From: Ectocarpus siliculosus
Lineage: Eukaryota > Sar > Phaeophyceae > Ectocarpales > Ectocarpaceae
Assembly (NCBI GenBank): GCA_000310025.1
Contig: FN649746.1
Location: forward strand, 969,235-992,490
Reading direction: 5' to 3'
DNA length: 23,256 bases
Shown here: piece by piece, positions 9,001 to 16,604 of the stretch
Position numbering within the stretch: the first letter of the stretch is position 1
How the letters are laid out: every line of letters starts with the position of its first letter
Position numbers and translations under genes: made by a program
Notes under the pieces: generated by a model
What the model saw: the letters and a program-made list of their open reading frames with translations, nothing else
Told to the model about the DNA's origin: nothing
The model's database searches: none

Positions 9001-11017
9001 GCTGTCGTGATTGCCTTTGGTACGTATTCTGTTGTTGCGTGTAGAAAAAACGTTCGCTAATTGGAAGCCAAGTCAACTTGCTGTTGCGTGTAGACCCACC
9101 CACGCGAAGAACGGCTGTACAAGGCTACTAGGTCTTGGACGGACCAACTTCGCGCGATCCATAAGTTTATGAGGAAACAGAACAGGGAGGGGGGACGCAG
9201 ACCGTATTCCCTGACCCTAACCCTAACCCAACTTCCCCGATTGTATGCTATACTGTACCATACAACAGTACCCAGCCTGTTTGTTCTCCACTCACTGCTG
9301 TAAAGACTCCACCACATCCCGTTCGAGTGTGGGTATATCTCGAACGGGTACAACAGTCTTTCTGTGTGTGTATTTATTTTTGCAAATAATAATGTCCGCT
9401 GAATACAACAAACTTGCAAAGGCTACTGCTGTCTTGGACGCGCCGATGGACACATATGTACGAGCCGAGTTTGTTGTATGCGGGGAAGGGGTGGTCAAGG
9501 AGAAGAAAATTAACACGGACGGGTGCAACACTCATTGAACTTGGCAACCTACAGAGGACGTGTATACCACAGGTGCCCGCTGCTCGTGCACCGTTGTGCG
9601 ATACTACTGCTGTGCACATGCCTCATCGCTTGTTTGTAGCTCGGCTTTTCTATGTGGGGGGGGGGGTTACCGCCGAATGACACAGACGGCCGTGTGTTTT
9701 GGACGGTAACTACTGTACATAGTCCATTACCCCGCCGCACACATTTCAACCTGATTATCTGCAAGGCTACAACCTGCTGCTATGAAGACAGCATGTAGGA
9801 AACCGCTGTCTTGTGCTGTGTTCACTCAAGCTGGGGCCGACCGCGTTTGTTTATCCTCAAGGGCGATTGAAGGGGGAACGAGAGCGAGAGAGAGAGAGAG
9901 AGTCTTGGGGGCCAAATAAACGAATTCCCACGCTATTCAGCGTTGACCACCGCTCCACCAGGAGCGATCGCACCCGGGGAGGCACCTGACTTATCATGTG
10001 ACCTCATCGAGTTAGTTGTGGTTCAGAAAAAGGAAAAAGCTTTCGCGCCTTGTCGAGCTGTGGTATACAGCAGTGTCAAAGCGGTTGCTATGCATATGAC
10101 ATTACCACCAGCGGCCAAGACCGACCTCGTCATCGTGGACGCCATGGGCTGATTAATTCTCCAAAACTTGTCGCCATTGGCTCGAGTGCGAGTTTGGTGG
10201 TGCTCATCACGGCGTGTGGAAATTTGAAAAAGCACGCTAAGTACTGCACTTCGGATGCGATGTGCCGCACAGCAGTAGGTCTCAAAGTATGCAAGTGTTC
10301 CTTTTTATCTGCCGCTCCAAGCTGTCCAACGAACCACGGACGGACGGACGGATGTATGCGTACAATAGCCCTAGTGGACAAAGTACTGTTGTTGTCGGAG
10401 CTTTGGCGTCCCACGCGCTACGGTTCGGAAAATAGACGCGTTGGCATAACCACGGCGCACAAACAACATGTCGTGTGTCTGCTCTCCGGGCGTACCGTAG
10501 TCTTGAAGCAAGGAGGACACATGAAGGAGGACACAAGAGTATGTGTCACGCCTCTCCAACAACAACACCGCGCGCCGAACATGTGTATCATGGTTGTTGA
10601 GCAAGAAAAAACACGATGCAAACTCACATCGTAACCCTGCATCTTCAAGTACTTGGCCGTCAGAAGACCCCCCACTCCCCCCCCCGCGATCACGACTCTC
10701 AAAGGGTTCTCTGCCGATATCTCGTCCGGCAGCTCCCGGGGCATGGTGCTGTCTAGCCACGGCAGCTTCCCTGCTGCGGCCGCCTCCTGCTCTCCAGCAG
10801 CTGCTGCTGACATCAACATCTGCCCCCCCCTGCCAAGAGCACCCACGCTCTTACCCACAGTGGGGCACTCAACCCCACTGCAGAAGGAACCCCGCTGTCT
10901 CCCGGCGGTGGCGCCGCCTCTGGCGCGGGCCTGTGCGCGAAACACGAGGCCTTCACTTCCAGGAGCTAGGCTGCCGCCGATAAGGGCAGCGGCCAGGCAA
11001 GTCGCTGATGCACGCAT
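62..11017 (-). CDS. ZEP: zeaxanthin epoxidase, plastid-targeted, 8 exons, 3' end missing
   Basis: FAD-dependent monooxygenase that epoxidises zeaxanthin through antheraxanthin to violaxanthin in the plastid xanthophyll cycle. Exons on the minus strand: 11017-10628, 5719-5541, 4908-4824, 4065-3989, 3390-3312, 2573-2448, 1130-1002 and 157-62. Each has AG before it and GT after it, except for a GC donor after exon 5. The phases add up exactly to 387 codons. The start is the ATG at 11017, which opens a hydrophobic signal peptide ([15 protein letters not shown]) followed by an Arg/Ala/Gly-rich transit-like stretch. No perfect ASAFAP motif is seen; the nearest is GLVF at residues 23-26. The FAD dinucleotide fold [17 protein letters not shown] lies at residues 108-124, with the ribose-binding Glu in [18 protein letters not shown] lies at 141-154, and the second flavin motif LVGADGIWS at 261-269. 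Family proteins are longer, so perhaps 120-170 residues, including the GD...P motif, lie off the window. Introns are 598-1317 bases, except intron 1 at 4,908. Confidence 0.93.
176..345 (-). repeat. array of short C-terminated units before exon 8 of ZEP
   Basis: Read on the minus strand, three units follow each other. Each ends in GAGTAC(A)C and a C-run (plus-strand G-runs at 323-334, 261-274 and 187-200), and the next unit begins with TGCCTTGTGG or CGCCTTGTGG. The unit at about 260-201 also carries GGTCTTAACGACTACGGC, the tail sequence of the repeats at 13780 and 6882. The last C-run ends about 28 bases before the exon 8 acceptor, so it may serve as part of the pyrimidine tract. Confidence 0.75.
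361..856. other. body of ZEP intron 7, A-rich
   Basis: No coding exon is seen. The stretch has many A-runs of 6-13 bases and a degenerate repeated motif (CTCCCAYCCTAAAAAA near 575 and 690). A short GTTGGGG run lies at 415-432. It probably holds worn tandem copies related to the 857-1039 duplication. Confidence 0.5.
857..1039 (-). repeat. duplicated 3' edge of ZEP exon 7
   Basis: The end of exon 7 plus its donor (996-1039) is repeated about 137 bases further into the intron at 857-900. The shared part covers the codons for EDNIKYLK. The copy has a 2-base insertion, and the donor GATGTGAGG has become GATGTCAGC, so the copied splice site is dead. The filler between the two is also A-rich and similar to the flanking sequence, suggesting a tandem unit of about 137 bases. 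Confidence 0.8.
1379..1563. repeat. fold-back (MITE-like) element in ZEP intron 6
   Basis: The two ends are inverted repeats. CTGTAATTT at 1379 pairs with AAATTACAG at 1555-1563, and TGGAGCGTGAAGGCAGTC at about 1395-1412 has its complement at about 1523-1540. A third, internal copy of the terminus (CGTAAATTACAG) ends near 1470 and is inverted relative to the left end. Arms are about 60-70 bases with small gaps. No target-site duplication is obvious. There is no coding capacity. Confidence 0.7.
1808..1997. repeat. inverted repeat in ZEP intron 6
   Basis: A GC-rich 23-base arm at 1808-1830 (core GGCCAGCGCCGGGGAGCG) matches the reverse complement of 1975-1997 at 22 of 23 positions, with weaker similarity for some tens of bases outward. 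The loop is about 144 bases. It is probably another fold-back element; its ends are not defined. Confidence 0.6.
2090..2281. mobile_element. MITE-like element, family 1, copy 1 (ZEP intron 6)
   Basis: It opens with GATAAGACACCCCCGGGAGC and ATTTTCAAAGCTC, and closes with GATTTGAAAAAATCAATCC, AGGGGGTGTGTTATCTT. The right end is the imperfect reverse complement of the left. The same terminal pattern (CACCCCCTGGaCCGATTTTCAAAGCTC) marks the elements at 4485, 8259 and 8732. The inside carries CTCCACGAAGAAGAGGATGC near the left arm and CTCTTTCTGCTGTTGATAA near the right, which are also shared. It has no transposase. Confidence 0.75.
2565..2780 (-). repeat. duplicated acceptor region of ZEP exon 6
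   Basis: The exon 6 acceptor, a poly-T tract followed by CCGTCCCAG, is repeated in the intron. The plus-strand core GACCTGGGAC occurs at 2571 (the true site), 2644, 2714 and 2763, with AATCTCCTGGACTTTTACCA between the copies. Spacing is 73, 70 and 49 bases. The farthest copy (about 2757) also includes the first exon bases, reading GTCCGCAC on the minus strand. Confidence 0.85.
2781..3301. other. body of ZEP intron 5
   Basis: No exon is seen. It holds two related stretches: GGCAAAACGCATGCACATAC near 2970 and GGCAAAACGCATGTGCACAG near 3197. Other words are also shared (CGTCATGAGC or GTGACGCTTGAC, AATACGTGGA or AATACGCGGA), indicating an old tandem duplication of roughly 230 bases. Confidence 0.5.
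3302..3311 (-). other. non-canonical GC donor of ZEP intron 5
   Basis: Exon 5 ends TCCCAG and the intron begins GCAAGA on the minus strand. Protein alignment fixes the join: GADGIWSQ before it and VRAQMWNED after it, both in phase 0. The site fits the known GC-AG class, which has a strong CAG exon end and AAG after GC. Confidence 0.8.
3637..3996 (-). repeat. duplicated donor region of ZEP exon 4
   Basis: The exon 4 end CACTGACGGGTACG (about 3983-3996) recurs further into the intron as CACTGACGGGTATGC near 3948-3962 and 3748-3761. The adjoining intron bases, GTACGYGGGTATTCCGTACC, are repeated at about 3762-3800 and 3641-3685. Both decoy donors keep GGGTAT, so they could in principle be used. 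Using the one at 3955 would add 34 bases and shift the frame. Confidence 0.8.
4066..4484. other. ZEP intron 3, unclassified part
   Basis: No exon or recognised element is seen. The stretch near 4125-4225 is rich in GTTGTT words on the plus strand, giving an A/C-rich upstream half on the minus strand. Confidence 0.5.
4485..4721. mobile_element. MITE-like element, family 1, copy 2 (ZEP intron 3)
   Basis: Left end TAAGATAGCCCACCCCCTGG with ACCGATTTTCAAAGCTC. The right end reads, as reverse complement, TTAAGACACCGCACCTCCCT with AGGCCGAATTTTCAGACCTC. Arms are about 40 bases or more and continue imperfectly inward (TATTACTCCACG against ATTATTACTCTGG). Inside, GCAATCAAACSATKATTCG with TTTTCGGRAAGCTCTCGA occurs twice in tandem, which makes this the longest copy. 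Confidence 0.75.
4886..5480 (-). repeat. ~95-base tandem repeat carrying the 5' edge of ZEP exon 3
   Basis: About six units of 92-102 bases begin near 4886, 4984, 5081, 5176, 5268 and 5370, fading near 5465. On the minus strand each of the first five contains the acceptor TTCAG and the first exon bases GTACTGCAAGTTCGACGCCA, with 0-2 changes. The unit nearest the exon is the true site. Any upstream copy used as acceptor runs into a stop within about ten codons (for example GCC ACG ATA GCT TCA TCA TGA). Also shared: CCAACATCAGGCCAGAAAAA with GGTACATCATGATGAAGC on the plus strand. Confidence 0.9.
5750..5885 (-). repeat. chain of C-terminated repeat pieces before ZEP exon 2
   Basis: On the minus strand: CGGCATGGACGACTATGAGT with ACACC and a C-run (5858-5838); then AACTAATCACGGCGGCACC, then GCGAAGGCTATTG and a C-run (5785-5768); then GACTAATCACGGCGGCGCCC up to exon 2. 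The first piece is the tail of the repeat family at 13780. The second recurs at 7396-7446. The last C-run lies about 48 bases before the exon 2 acceptor. Confidence 0.8.
5886..6881. other. ZEP intron 1, microsatellite-rich part
   Basis: No exon is seen. It contains an ACACAGCAGACACAG-type repeat at 6033-6083, CTG-rich stretches at 6129-6145 and 6177-6192, and a (CAG)9 run at 6432-6458. Poly-T tracts lie near 6661 and 6836-6857. The translated poly-Ala, poly-Ser and poly-Gln frames over (CAG)n are products of the repeat. Confidence 0.6.
6432..6458. repeat. (CAG)9 microsatellite
   Basis: Nine uninterrupted CAG triplets lie inside ZEP intron 1 (CTG on the transcribed strand). It is likely to vary in length between individuals. 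It lies in no coding exon of the model. Confidence 0.85.
6882..7382 (-). repeat. ~500-base dispersed repeat, copy A
   Basis: Nearly identical over its length to 13800-14301, in the same orientation. On the minus strand it starts with GTGTTTGCCATCGGGATTGG and ends with TAAATGGTCTAACGACTACGG; the final CATGCACGACTATGAGTACA with the C-run found in copy B is missing. One minus frame ([19 protein letters not shown], then SLRELGNQV) is kept in both copies, but it runs into intron-like T-rich sequence and stops. No known protein is recognised. It is probably a non-autonomous retroelement mobilised with the LINE. Confidence 0.8.
7383..7480 (-). repeat. C-run-bounded repeat piece upstream of copy A
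   Basis: Between G-runs at 7383-7395 and 7447-7455 lies a 51-base piece (AACTAGTCACGGCGGCACCC to GCGAAGGCTACT on the minus strand) that matches the piece at 5786-5837. A second partial copy (GCGAAGGGTACTGGCT) follows at about 7460-7478. Confidence 0.75.
7481..8258. other. ZEP intron 1, unclassified part
   Basis: No exon, RNA gene or clear repeat is recognised here. There is a small TTAAGGGTTAGGGA run at about 7503-7519 and a poly-A tract near 8058. Confidence 0.4.
8259..8425. mobile_element. MITE-like element, family 1, copy 3 (ZEP intron 1)
   Basis: Left end CATCAACACCCCTGGGCCG with ATTTCCAAAGCTCG, then TACTCCACGACGAAGAGGAT. Right end AAGATCGGTCCAGGGGGTGT with GATATCTT. The right arm also carries CTCTTTCTGCTGTGGAGCAA, which on the opposite strand resembles the inner left arm. 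At about 167 bases it is the shortest copy. No coding capacity. Confidence 0.75.
8732..8923. mobile_element. MITE-like element, family 1, copy 4 (ZEP intron 1)
   Basis: Left end ATACGACACCCCCTTGGGAC with GTTTTTCAAAGCCCGTGTAC. Right end CTCGGTCGTCCAGGGGGTGT with CAACC. It is the most diverged copy inside, but the termini clearly match the family. It lies 306 bases from copy 3 in the same intron. Confidence 0.7.
9209..9230. repeat. short telomere-like CCCTAA run
   Basis: CCCTGACCCTAACCCTAACC is about three copies of the TTAGGG-type telomere unit. It is too short to be a telomere and can arise by chance or by break repair. Confidence 0.4.
9318..9348. repeat. perfect 10-base hairpin
   Basis: CCCGTTCGAG and CTCGAACGGG are exact complements around an 11-base loop. 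It lies within intron 1 of ZEP. There is no U-tract or known motif, and its role is unknown. Confidence 0.6.
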
Positions 11018-13511
11018 GATGGTGCTCTCGACACCAGATTGTCGCGTCTCTACCTTCACTCGATAGTATAGCAAGCTAGAAGGGCCGGTGTGTGTAAGTG
11101 CGGGAGAGATTTCTGCCTTGTGCCACGCAGCGTCCGGCTATTGTCAGCTGGGACGTGTTGAATGAGTGTTCCGGTCCCTGAGTGGGTTGAAGATTTAGGC
11201 CGCGCGGTGAGTTTTTTGGGGCGTGGCGCCACAGATGAGTCATAAAAAAAAAAAACACGAATATGTTGCAGAGAGAGCTGGAAGGCCTTCTTTTTTTATT
11301 TTGCCTTTCGCAGGCGGCGTAAATCGGCAAAATGAAACGGCGAAAATGGCCAAAAGACACCTCAGAGACGATGGCAAGGGCGGGCGCAAAAAGCCGGCGA
11401 GAAAATCAACTTTGCGACGTTACGACAGCGCACACGCGCCTCTCCATTCGTGCAGAATCTGGATAAATAAGATGAGTTGTTCATGTCTCTTGCGGTGTGA
11501 CGAGGGAGAAAGGCCCGAGGGCTGGCCGGCCGGCGCAGCACCTTACTTTGGGACGAAAGAAAACGAGAAAGAAATGTCGTTTCAAACTTCAAACCATCAA
11601 TGACGACCTGTTCCTTGAGAAATCATCGCCTTTCGTTCCACATACCAAGTGAAACTAATGTTTTTGATCGAGGTGAATCGAGATTCGCCGAGTTTCATTT
11701 TCGAGATTTGCCGAGTTTCGTTTCTTCTGTCGAATTATGTTCCCCGTTCTACCGAAAACCGCTGTGTGCGCGGAATCATCGAAGAGTGAGCGCCAAACAA
11801 AGTGCCAACAAACGTTTCGGCACTAGTTTCGTGGAGATTTTGAGGGACAACAGCGCCAGTTACTCCTCCCATAGATCTACTAGTCTAGACCGTCCGCGTC
11901 AGTTGGACCAGTACGGGTATTAGAAGGTACTGAACGGAGACCGGAACGAACGATTATTTATCTTTGAAGACAAAAACTTACCAGTAGCCTTTCAGCGTTT
12001 CAGGTCGGAAACCAACCGCGTATTCTACCTCGCCGGGTGGAAACAACAATTGGCCACCCCCAACCACACCCCGATGATAGAGTAACGGTGCAGAAACAGC
12101 ACATTGTGTATTGAGTACCCGGGACACAACAAGAGGGAACGGAACCCAATTTTCTACTCGAGGTCTCCCTCTACTATTAGACATGTAATATTACCATTGC
12201 CCCCCCCCTCCCCCCTGTTGCTACACGCATTTTCCTGTCATCACGGGAGTTAGGAAGTATGTAAACGTCACCACGATTGAATACACTCCATCCAGTGGAA
12301 CGGCCCAGCAAGTGGCCAAACATGTTCGAGTAAAAAGTGTTTTCCGCTCTTATTGGCCGTGCCCACCAGCTCATAACTCACCGTAATGACCTCTCCTACT
12401 TTGCGGATATACCTACAATAAAGAATTCTTCATCATCAACAACCAGCACAGAGGCCAGCAGCAGCAAGGCACTCCATATGAAGTAATGAAGTACCAGTTG
12501 AGTTTTTTTTCACGCAGTTTCGACTGCAGAGGGACAGAGAGAGAGAATGAGATGATATGAGATGAGAGAGGCGTAAAACGCGGGAATTGTACTCACACAG
12601 CAGATCCATCTGTCGATTTTCCTCCCAGCTGGTTTGAAACACACCCAGCCACGAAATACATTGAAACTGCGAAGAAAGTAAACTTTGATTGAAGAAAGCA
12701 AAACAAGAGTAGGGAGACAAACCCATCGGTTTGAGTCCAAGAACGTGTTGACTCATGCTTGGTTGATGTGTATCCGAACAAGCCCATAATGTGTGTGGCT
12801 GGCTTCGACCACCGCCGTCCTCTCAGTAGGTCAGGCAGATGCGGAGTGCAAATACAAACAAATGTGTATTATCGATATAAAAATAAAAGCCTGGTGCAAA
12901 GCATGTAGACGAGAGATGAAAATTGATGAGTTGTTGCTTGCATATCGTCGGGCGTTACGGTAGCTCTGTGTACCAAGCGTACACCTATCTCGCACGTTGC
13001 ATGACGAGAGAGTACTGTAACGGTCGGGAGCGATCCGTCACACCCCACCTCAGACAAAACGGAAAAAGCCTTCTTGACTCAACCACTGCCACTCTCAAAA
13101 GTATTTACCATAACATATCCTACCATCCCGTGCGAAGCTTCTACATGGATTAATTGTTCTTGCTGCTGTTGACGGTAATTCGGATCATTCCTGGATATAC
13201 ATATCTCAACGGAGATTCTTGGTCTTCTACCCACGGTAGGCGGCAGCACTCAGGGGGCACCGCTGTGTCCAGCGCCACCGCGAACGCACTCCTCAACGTG
13301 AGATGCAAGTCAAGCGAAACCGATCTGACGCATACCATACAAACGCCGTAACTCCTACGCGTGTCCCCCTGTAGAGTCAAGAGGTCTCACTAAATCATTC
13401 CACGCATTTTGAGAACATCTATCATTGCCCCAGCGGTCTCAAAAACGCCCACGGGCTCAAACCGCCAGGAGGAGCTAAGCCAAGGCAACCTAGGCAATAT
13501 GGCGACAAGGC
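11018..13511. other. intergenic region between ZEP start and the upstream gene's stop
   Basis: It should contain the ZEP promoter and 5' UTR (near 11018) and the 3' UTR of the gene ending at 13512. No further gene is recognised on either strand: the longest open frames are about 100-125 codons, without family resemblance or signal peptide. There is a GA-rich tract at 12533-12570 and an AT-rich patch (CGATATAAAAATAAAAG) at about 12872-12889. Confidence 0.55.
11678..11723. repeat. 23-base direct tandem duplication
   Basis: TCGAGATTCGCCGAGTTTC with ATTT is followed immediately by TCGAGATTTGCCGAGTTTC with GTTT, 21 of 23 identical. It is intergenic and no function can be assigned. Confidence 0.75.
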
Positions 13512-16500
13512 CTAGCCTTCCATCACCAGCTTTCCGTCGACGTCTGAGCTGACAACCCCGTAGATCAGCCACTTCCCTGTGTCCGGCGGGCGTCGTTGAC
13601 GCTCGAGGGTCCACAGAAACCTCTTCTGCCTTCCGTCGGAGGCAACCACGCTCACCACCTGAGGGGGGCACCGCATTCACACATAACCGGGGGGGGGGTT
13701 GCATGCCTTAGCGGTTAGACCATTAACCACGAGAAGACGGAGCGTTGTTCCCACAGGACCGATAACGGGGGGGGGGGGGTGTACTCATAGTCGTGCATGC
13801 CGTAGTCGTTAGACCATTTACCTCGCATCCCTACAAAGCCGGGACGGAGCACGCCGGGTTCTCACCGGACCAGGCTCTCACATCACCAAGCGCGAAGCGC
13901 CGTGAGGTATTTGGCGAGTCGCATGAAGGGTGAGCTGCATCCTGCTAAGGGTGTTCGGCATCTTGTGCTTACTTCCTTGCGTACGGATGACAGCTGCGTA
14001 TGACTTAATTTATTTTCTGGTGCTTTCACTTCCAGAGACAGTTGTAAGCACGGTGTAACTGCCTCGAGGACGCTTGACCATTTTAACACAACGTGGTGCG
14101 ATCATCCCCCGTTGCGCGGAGTAAGGGTTCTCGACCCCGCACAACATGATCTACTCGACCACCATTATGGTTACCGCAAAAAAAAGAAAAGAGGTAAAAC
14201 AAACACACGGTAACCTGGTTGCCGAGTTCACGAAGTGAATTGGCTTGTTTTACAACGTCGATGCCAAGCGACGAACACCCAATCCCGATGGCAAACACCG
14301 AGGGGGGGGCTTGTTTTACAACGTCGTTGCCAAGCGACGAAAACCCAACCCCGATGACCAACACCGGGGGGGGGGGCGTACTCTTATGTTTTGCTTGCCT
14401 TAGCGGTTAGACTATTGACCACGCGTCCTCGAGAGGACGGAGCATTGTTCCCACAGGTCCGATCACCGATGGTCAATCGTCCCTTCCTAGTTTGCCAAAG
14501 GTGGCTCAAAAATGTCTTCCCTAGTCTGTCTATCCTAACGATATCCCTTCCCGCCTTTTCAAACCACTGCCTACTCCCCAGTACAGCTACCGTCCCCTCC
14601 TCTCTATTCCATGCCTCAAACATCTCCCTGTACGTCCCTTGTATTTTTCCCAGCTCAGTCATGTACACTTCCCTCTCCTCTTCGTACCACGGACATTCCG
14701 CGACTACATGAACACGGTCTTCGCATTCGAAACCGCAATCACATTTGAACTTGTCGTCTTCGTCGTCTGCCGTCCTATGTCTTCGTCGACGTTCTCTAAG
14801 GCCTATGCCCCCGGTCCTGAATTTGACCTTAAGCTTTGTCCCTGCATCCATTGGTCCAAGTAGGTAATCCTTGAACCCTATTCCTTCTTTCAACATTCCG
14901 TACACTTCTAGACCCTCCTTATCCTTGGTTTCTTTCCTTAGATTCTGTTCTTCTCTCTCGGCACAAGCTACAGATATCTTCTCCTTGAACCCCTGTAGAC
15001 CCTCCGCTTCCAGCGTTTCATCTTCGTCGATGTGTAACCCCTTCCATACGTCCTCTACAACCTTGACCCATTCCGTGGGTTGTCTACCCCTATTTTTGGT
15101 TGCCCACTTCGCCTCCCATACTATTCTCGGCAACCTCTCCTCTCCCATCCCGCACATGCGATACTGCTATGTCAGCTTCCTTGCGTCTCTTCCCGACCGT
15201 AGGGATTGGATCCCCAATTCTGCCCTTATGGCCGCATTACTTGTGCGCTTGGAGCATCCTAGGATGATTTTCGCTGCTTTCATCTGCGCCGCCTCGAGTT
15301 CTTTCACTACCTTCTTATTTCCTTCCCATACTTCTCCGGCGTACTCTAGCGGCGGTACGATTACGCTCTTCAAAACCGCCAATTTGATGCGTGTATCGAG
15401 GTGCCGGTTTGCGAGTATTGGGTGCATCTTCCCTGCTCGTGCTTTGCCCTTTTCCGCTACCTTGGACATGTGTGCATTCCACGAGCAGTCGTTTGCGATC
15501 TCTACTCCGAGGTATTTGTACTGGTCCACTACTGCAATCTCCTCGATCCCCCACTTCCATCTATGTTCTACTGGTTCCTCCCTGTCCTCGTTGCATACCA
15601 TGACGGCACTCTTCTTAACGTTGGCAGACAATCTCCATTTATCAGTAAACTTCTTCGCCGCGTCAATTTGTAGTTGCAGTCCCTCAGGGGTGTCCGACAT
15701 ACCAACAAAATCATCCGCAAACAGAATTCCTGACACCGAAGTTTCCGTGTCCCCTACTTTTACTCCCTTCCGGACTGCCTCTACGACTTCCAACAGATCG
15801 TTGATGAACACCTGGAACAATGTTGGGGACAGCGTGCAACCTTGTGGGACCCCCTGCTCAATGTCGAAGAACTTAGACAATTCTCCGTCTAGCATGACCG
15901 GGGGAGGGGGGGGGGTCTTGATGGTGCACGTGCGCTATTCGCTGAAAACGTCTGCTGAACGACACGCTTGCTGCCAGCTGCGCTGAAAACGTCTCCACAG
16001 CAGCCCGGCTCCGGCTCGGCTCGAAGTCCTCCGCACCGGCTTCGAATATAAGCGAAAATCTCACAAACCGTGGCGAAAAATGTTTGACTCTCTCTGCCTC
16101 GGTTACGGCGCAACTCGCGCACAAACACAGCAGTTCGAGGCCGGAAGTAAAGTTTTCCCAAGGGCTTGATGGGAGTAAACATGCACACGACGTGCCGGCT
16201 AGCGCCAGAATCCTGTGCCGGTGACACATACTCTCCACCCATTTTTCCCGCGGCGTCAACGCCGATGTAGTTCCCTCGATTTCGATGAGAACGGGAGTCC
16301 TTGAGAGAGCTACAATAAACAAGGCGTCGTGGTTCTCATGGGGGGCAACTGTAGGTAGTCCGCACCTGCGTTGCAAGGCGGTCGCCCACCATGCTCATCG
16401 GCTCCAACGTGAAGGACTGACAGCCTACGGTTGCCCCAAAGACCTGTGCCAATTGAGCCGGGTGGCAACGTGGGTGAAAAGGAACACAGAGGATACAAGC

Positions 16501-16566
16501 GCGACGGGAGAAAAGGTGGAGACACGAGAAAATACTCAGAGATGGGAGGGAGAACAAGAGACAGAC

Positions 16567-16604
<38 letters not shown>

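Larger units (their letters stand above)
8924..10627. other. ZEP intron 1, donor-proximal part
   Basis: No exon is recognised. Contents: two copies of GTTGCGTGTAGA (about 9032 and 9083), a short CCCTAA run at 9209-9230, a perfect hairpin at 9318-9348, and a (GA)n tract at 9880-9902. Confidence 0.5.

Noticed and set aside
14116-14177. Possible tRNA gene (GGGGTCGAGAACCC resembling a B box)
   Set aside because: It is only about 62 bases long with a bulged outer stem and no clear anticodon arm, and in copy A the inner part of the outer stem is broken. At most it is a degraded tRNA-like head of the repeat.
14871-15986. 371-codon open frame on the plus strand, the longest in the window
   Set aside because: It lies antisense to the LINE reverse transcriptase, whose motifs (GVPQGCTLSP, FADD, C-terminal zinc finger) are clear. 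The plus frame is Ser/Pro/Phe-rich with no known domain.
15873-16376. Minus-strand open frames after exon 5 of the DUF4864-like gene as an additional exon
   Set aside because: They would need an intron of about 50 bases or less, far below others here. The protein joins cleanly from LATQ to VVSVVASDGRQ in phase 0 without them.
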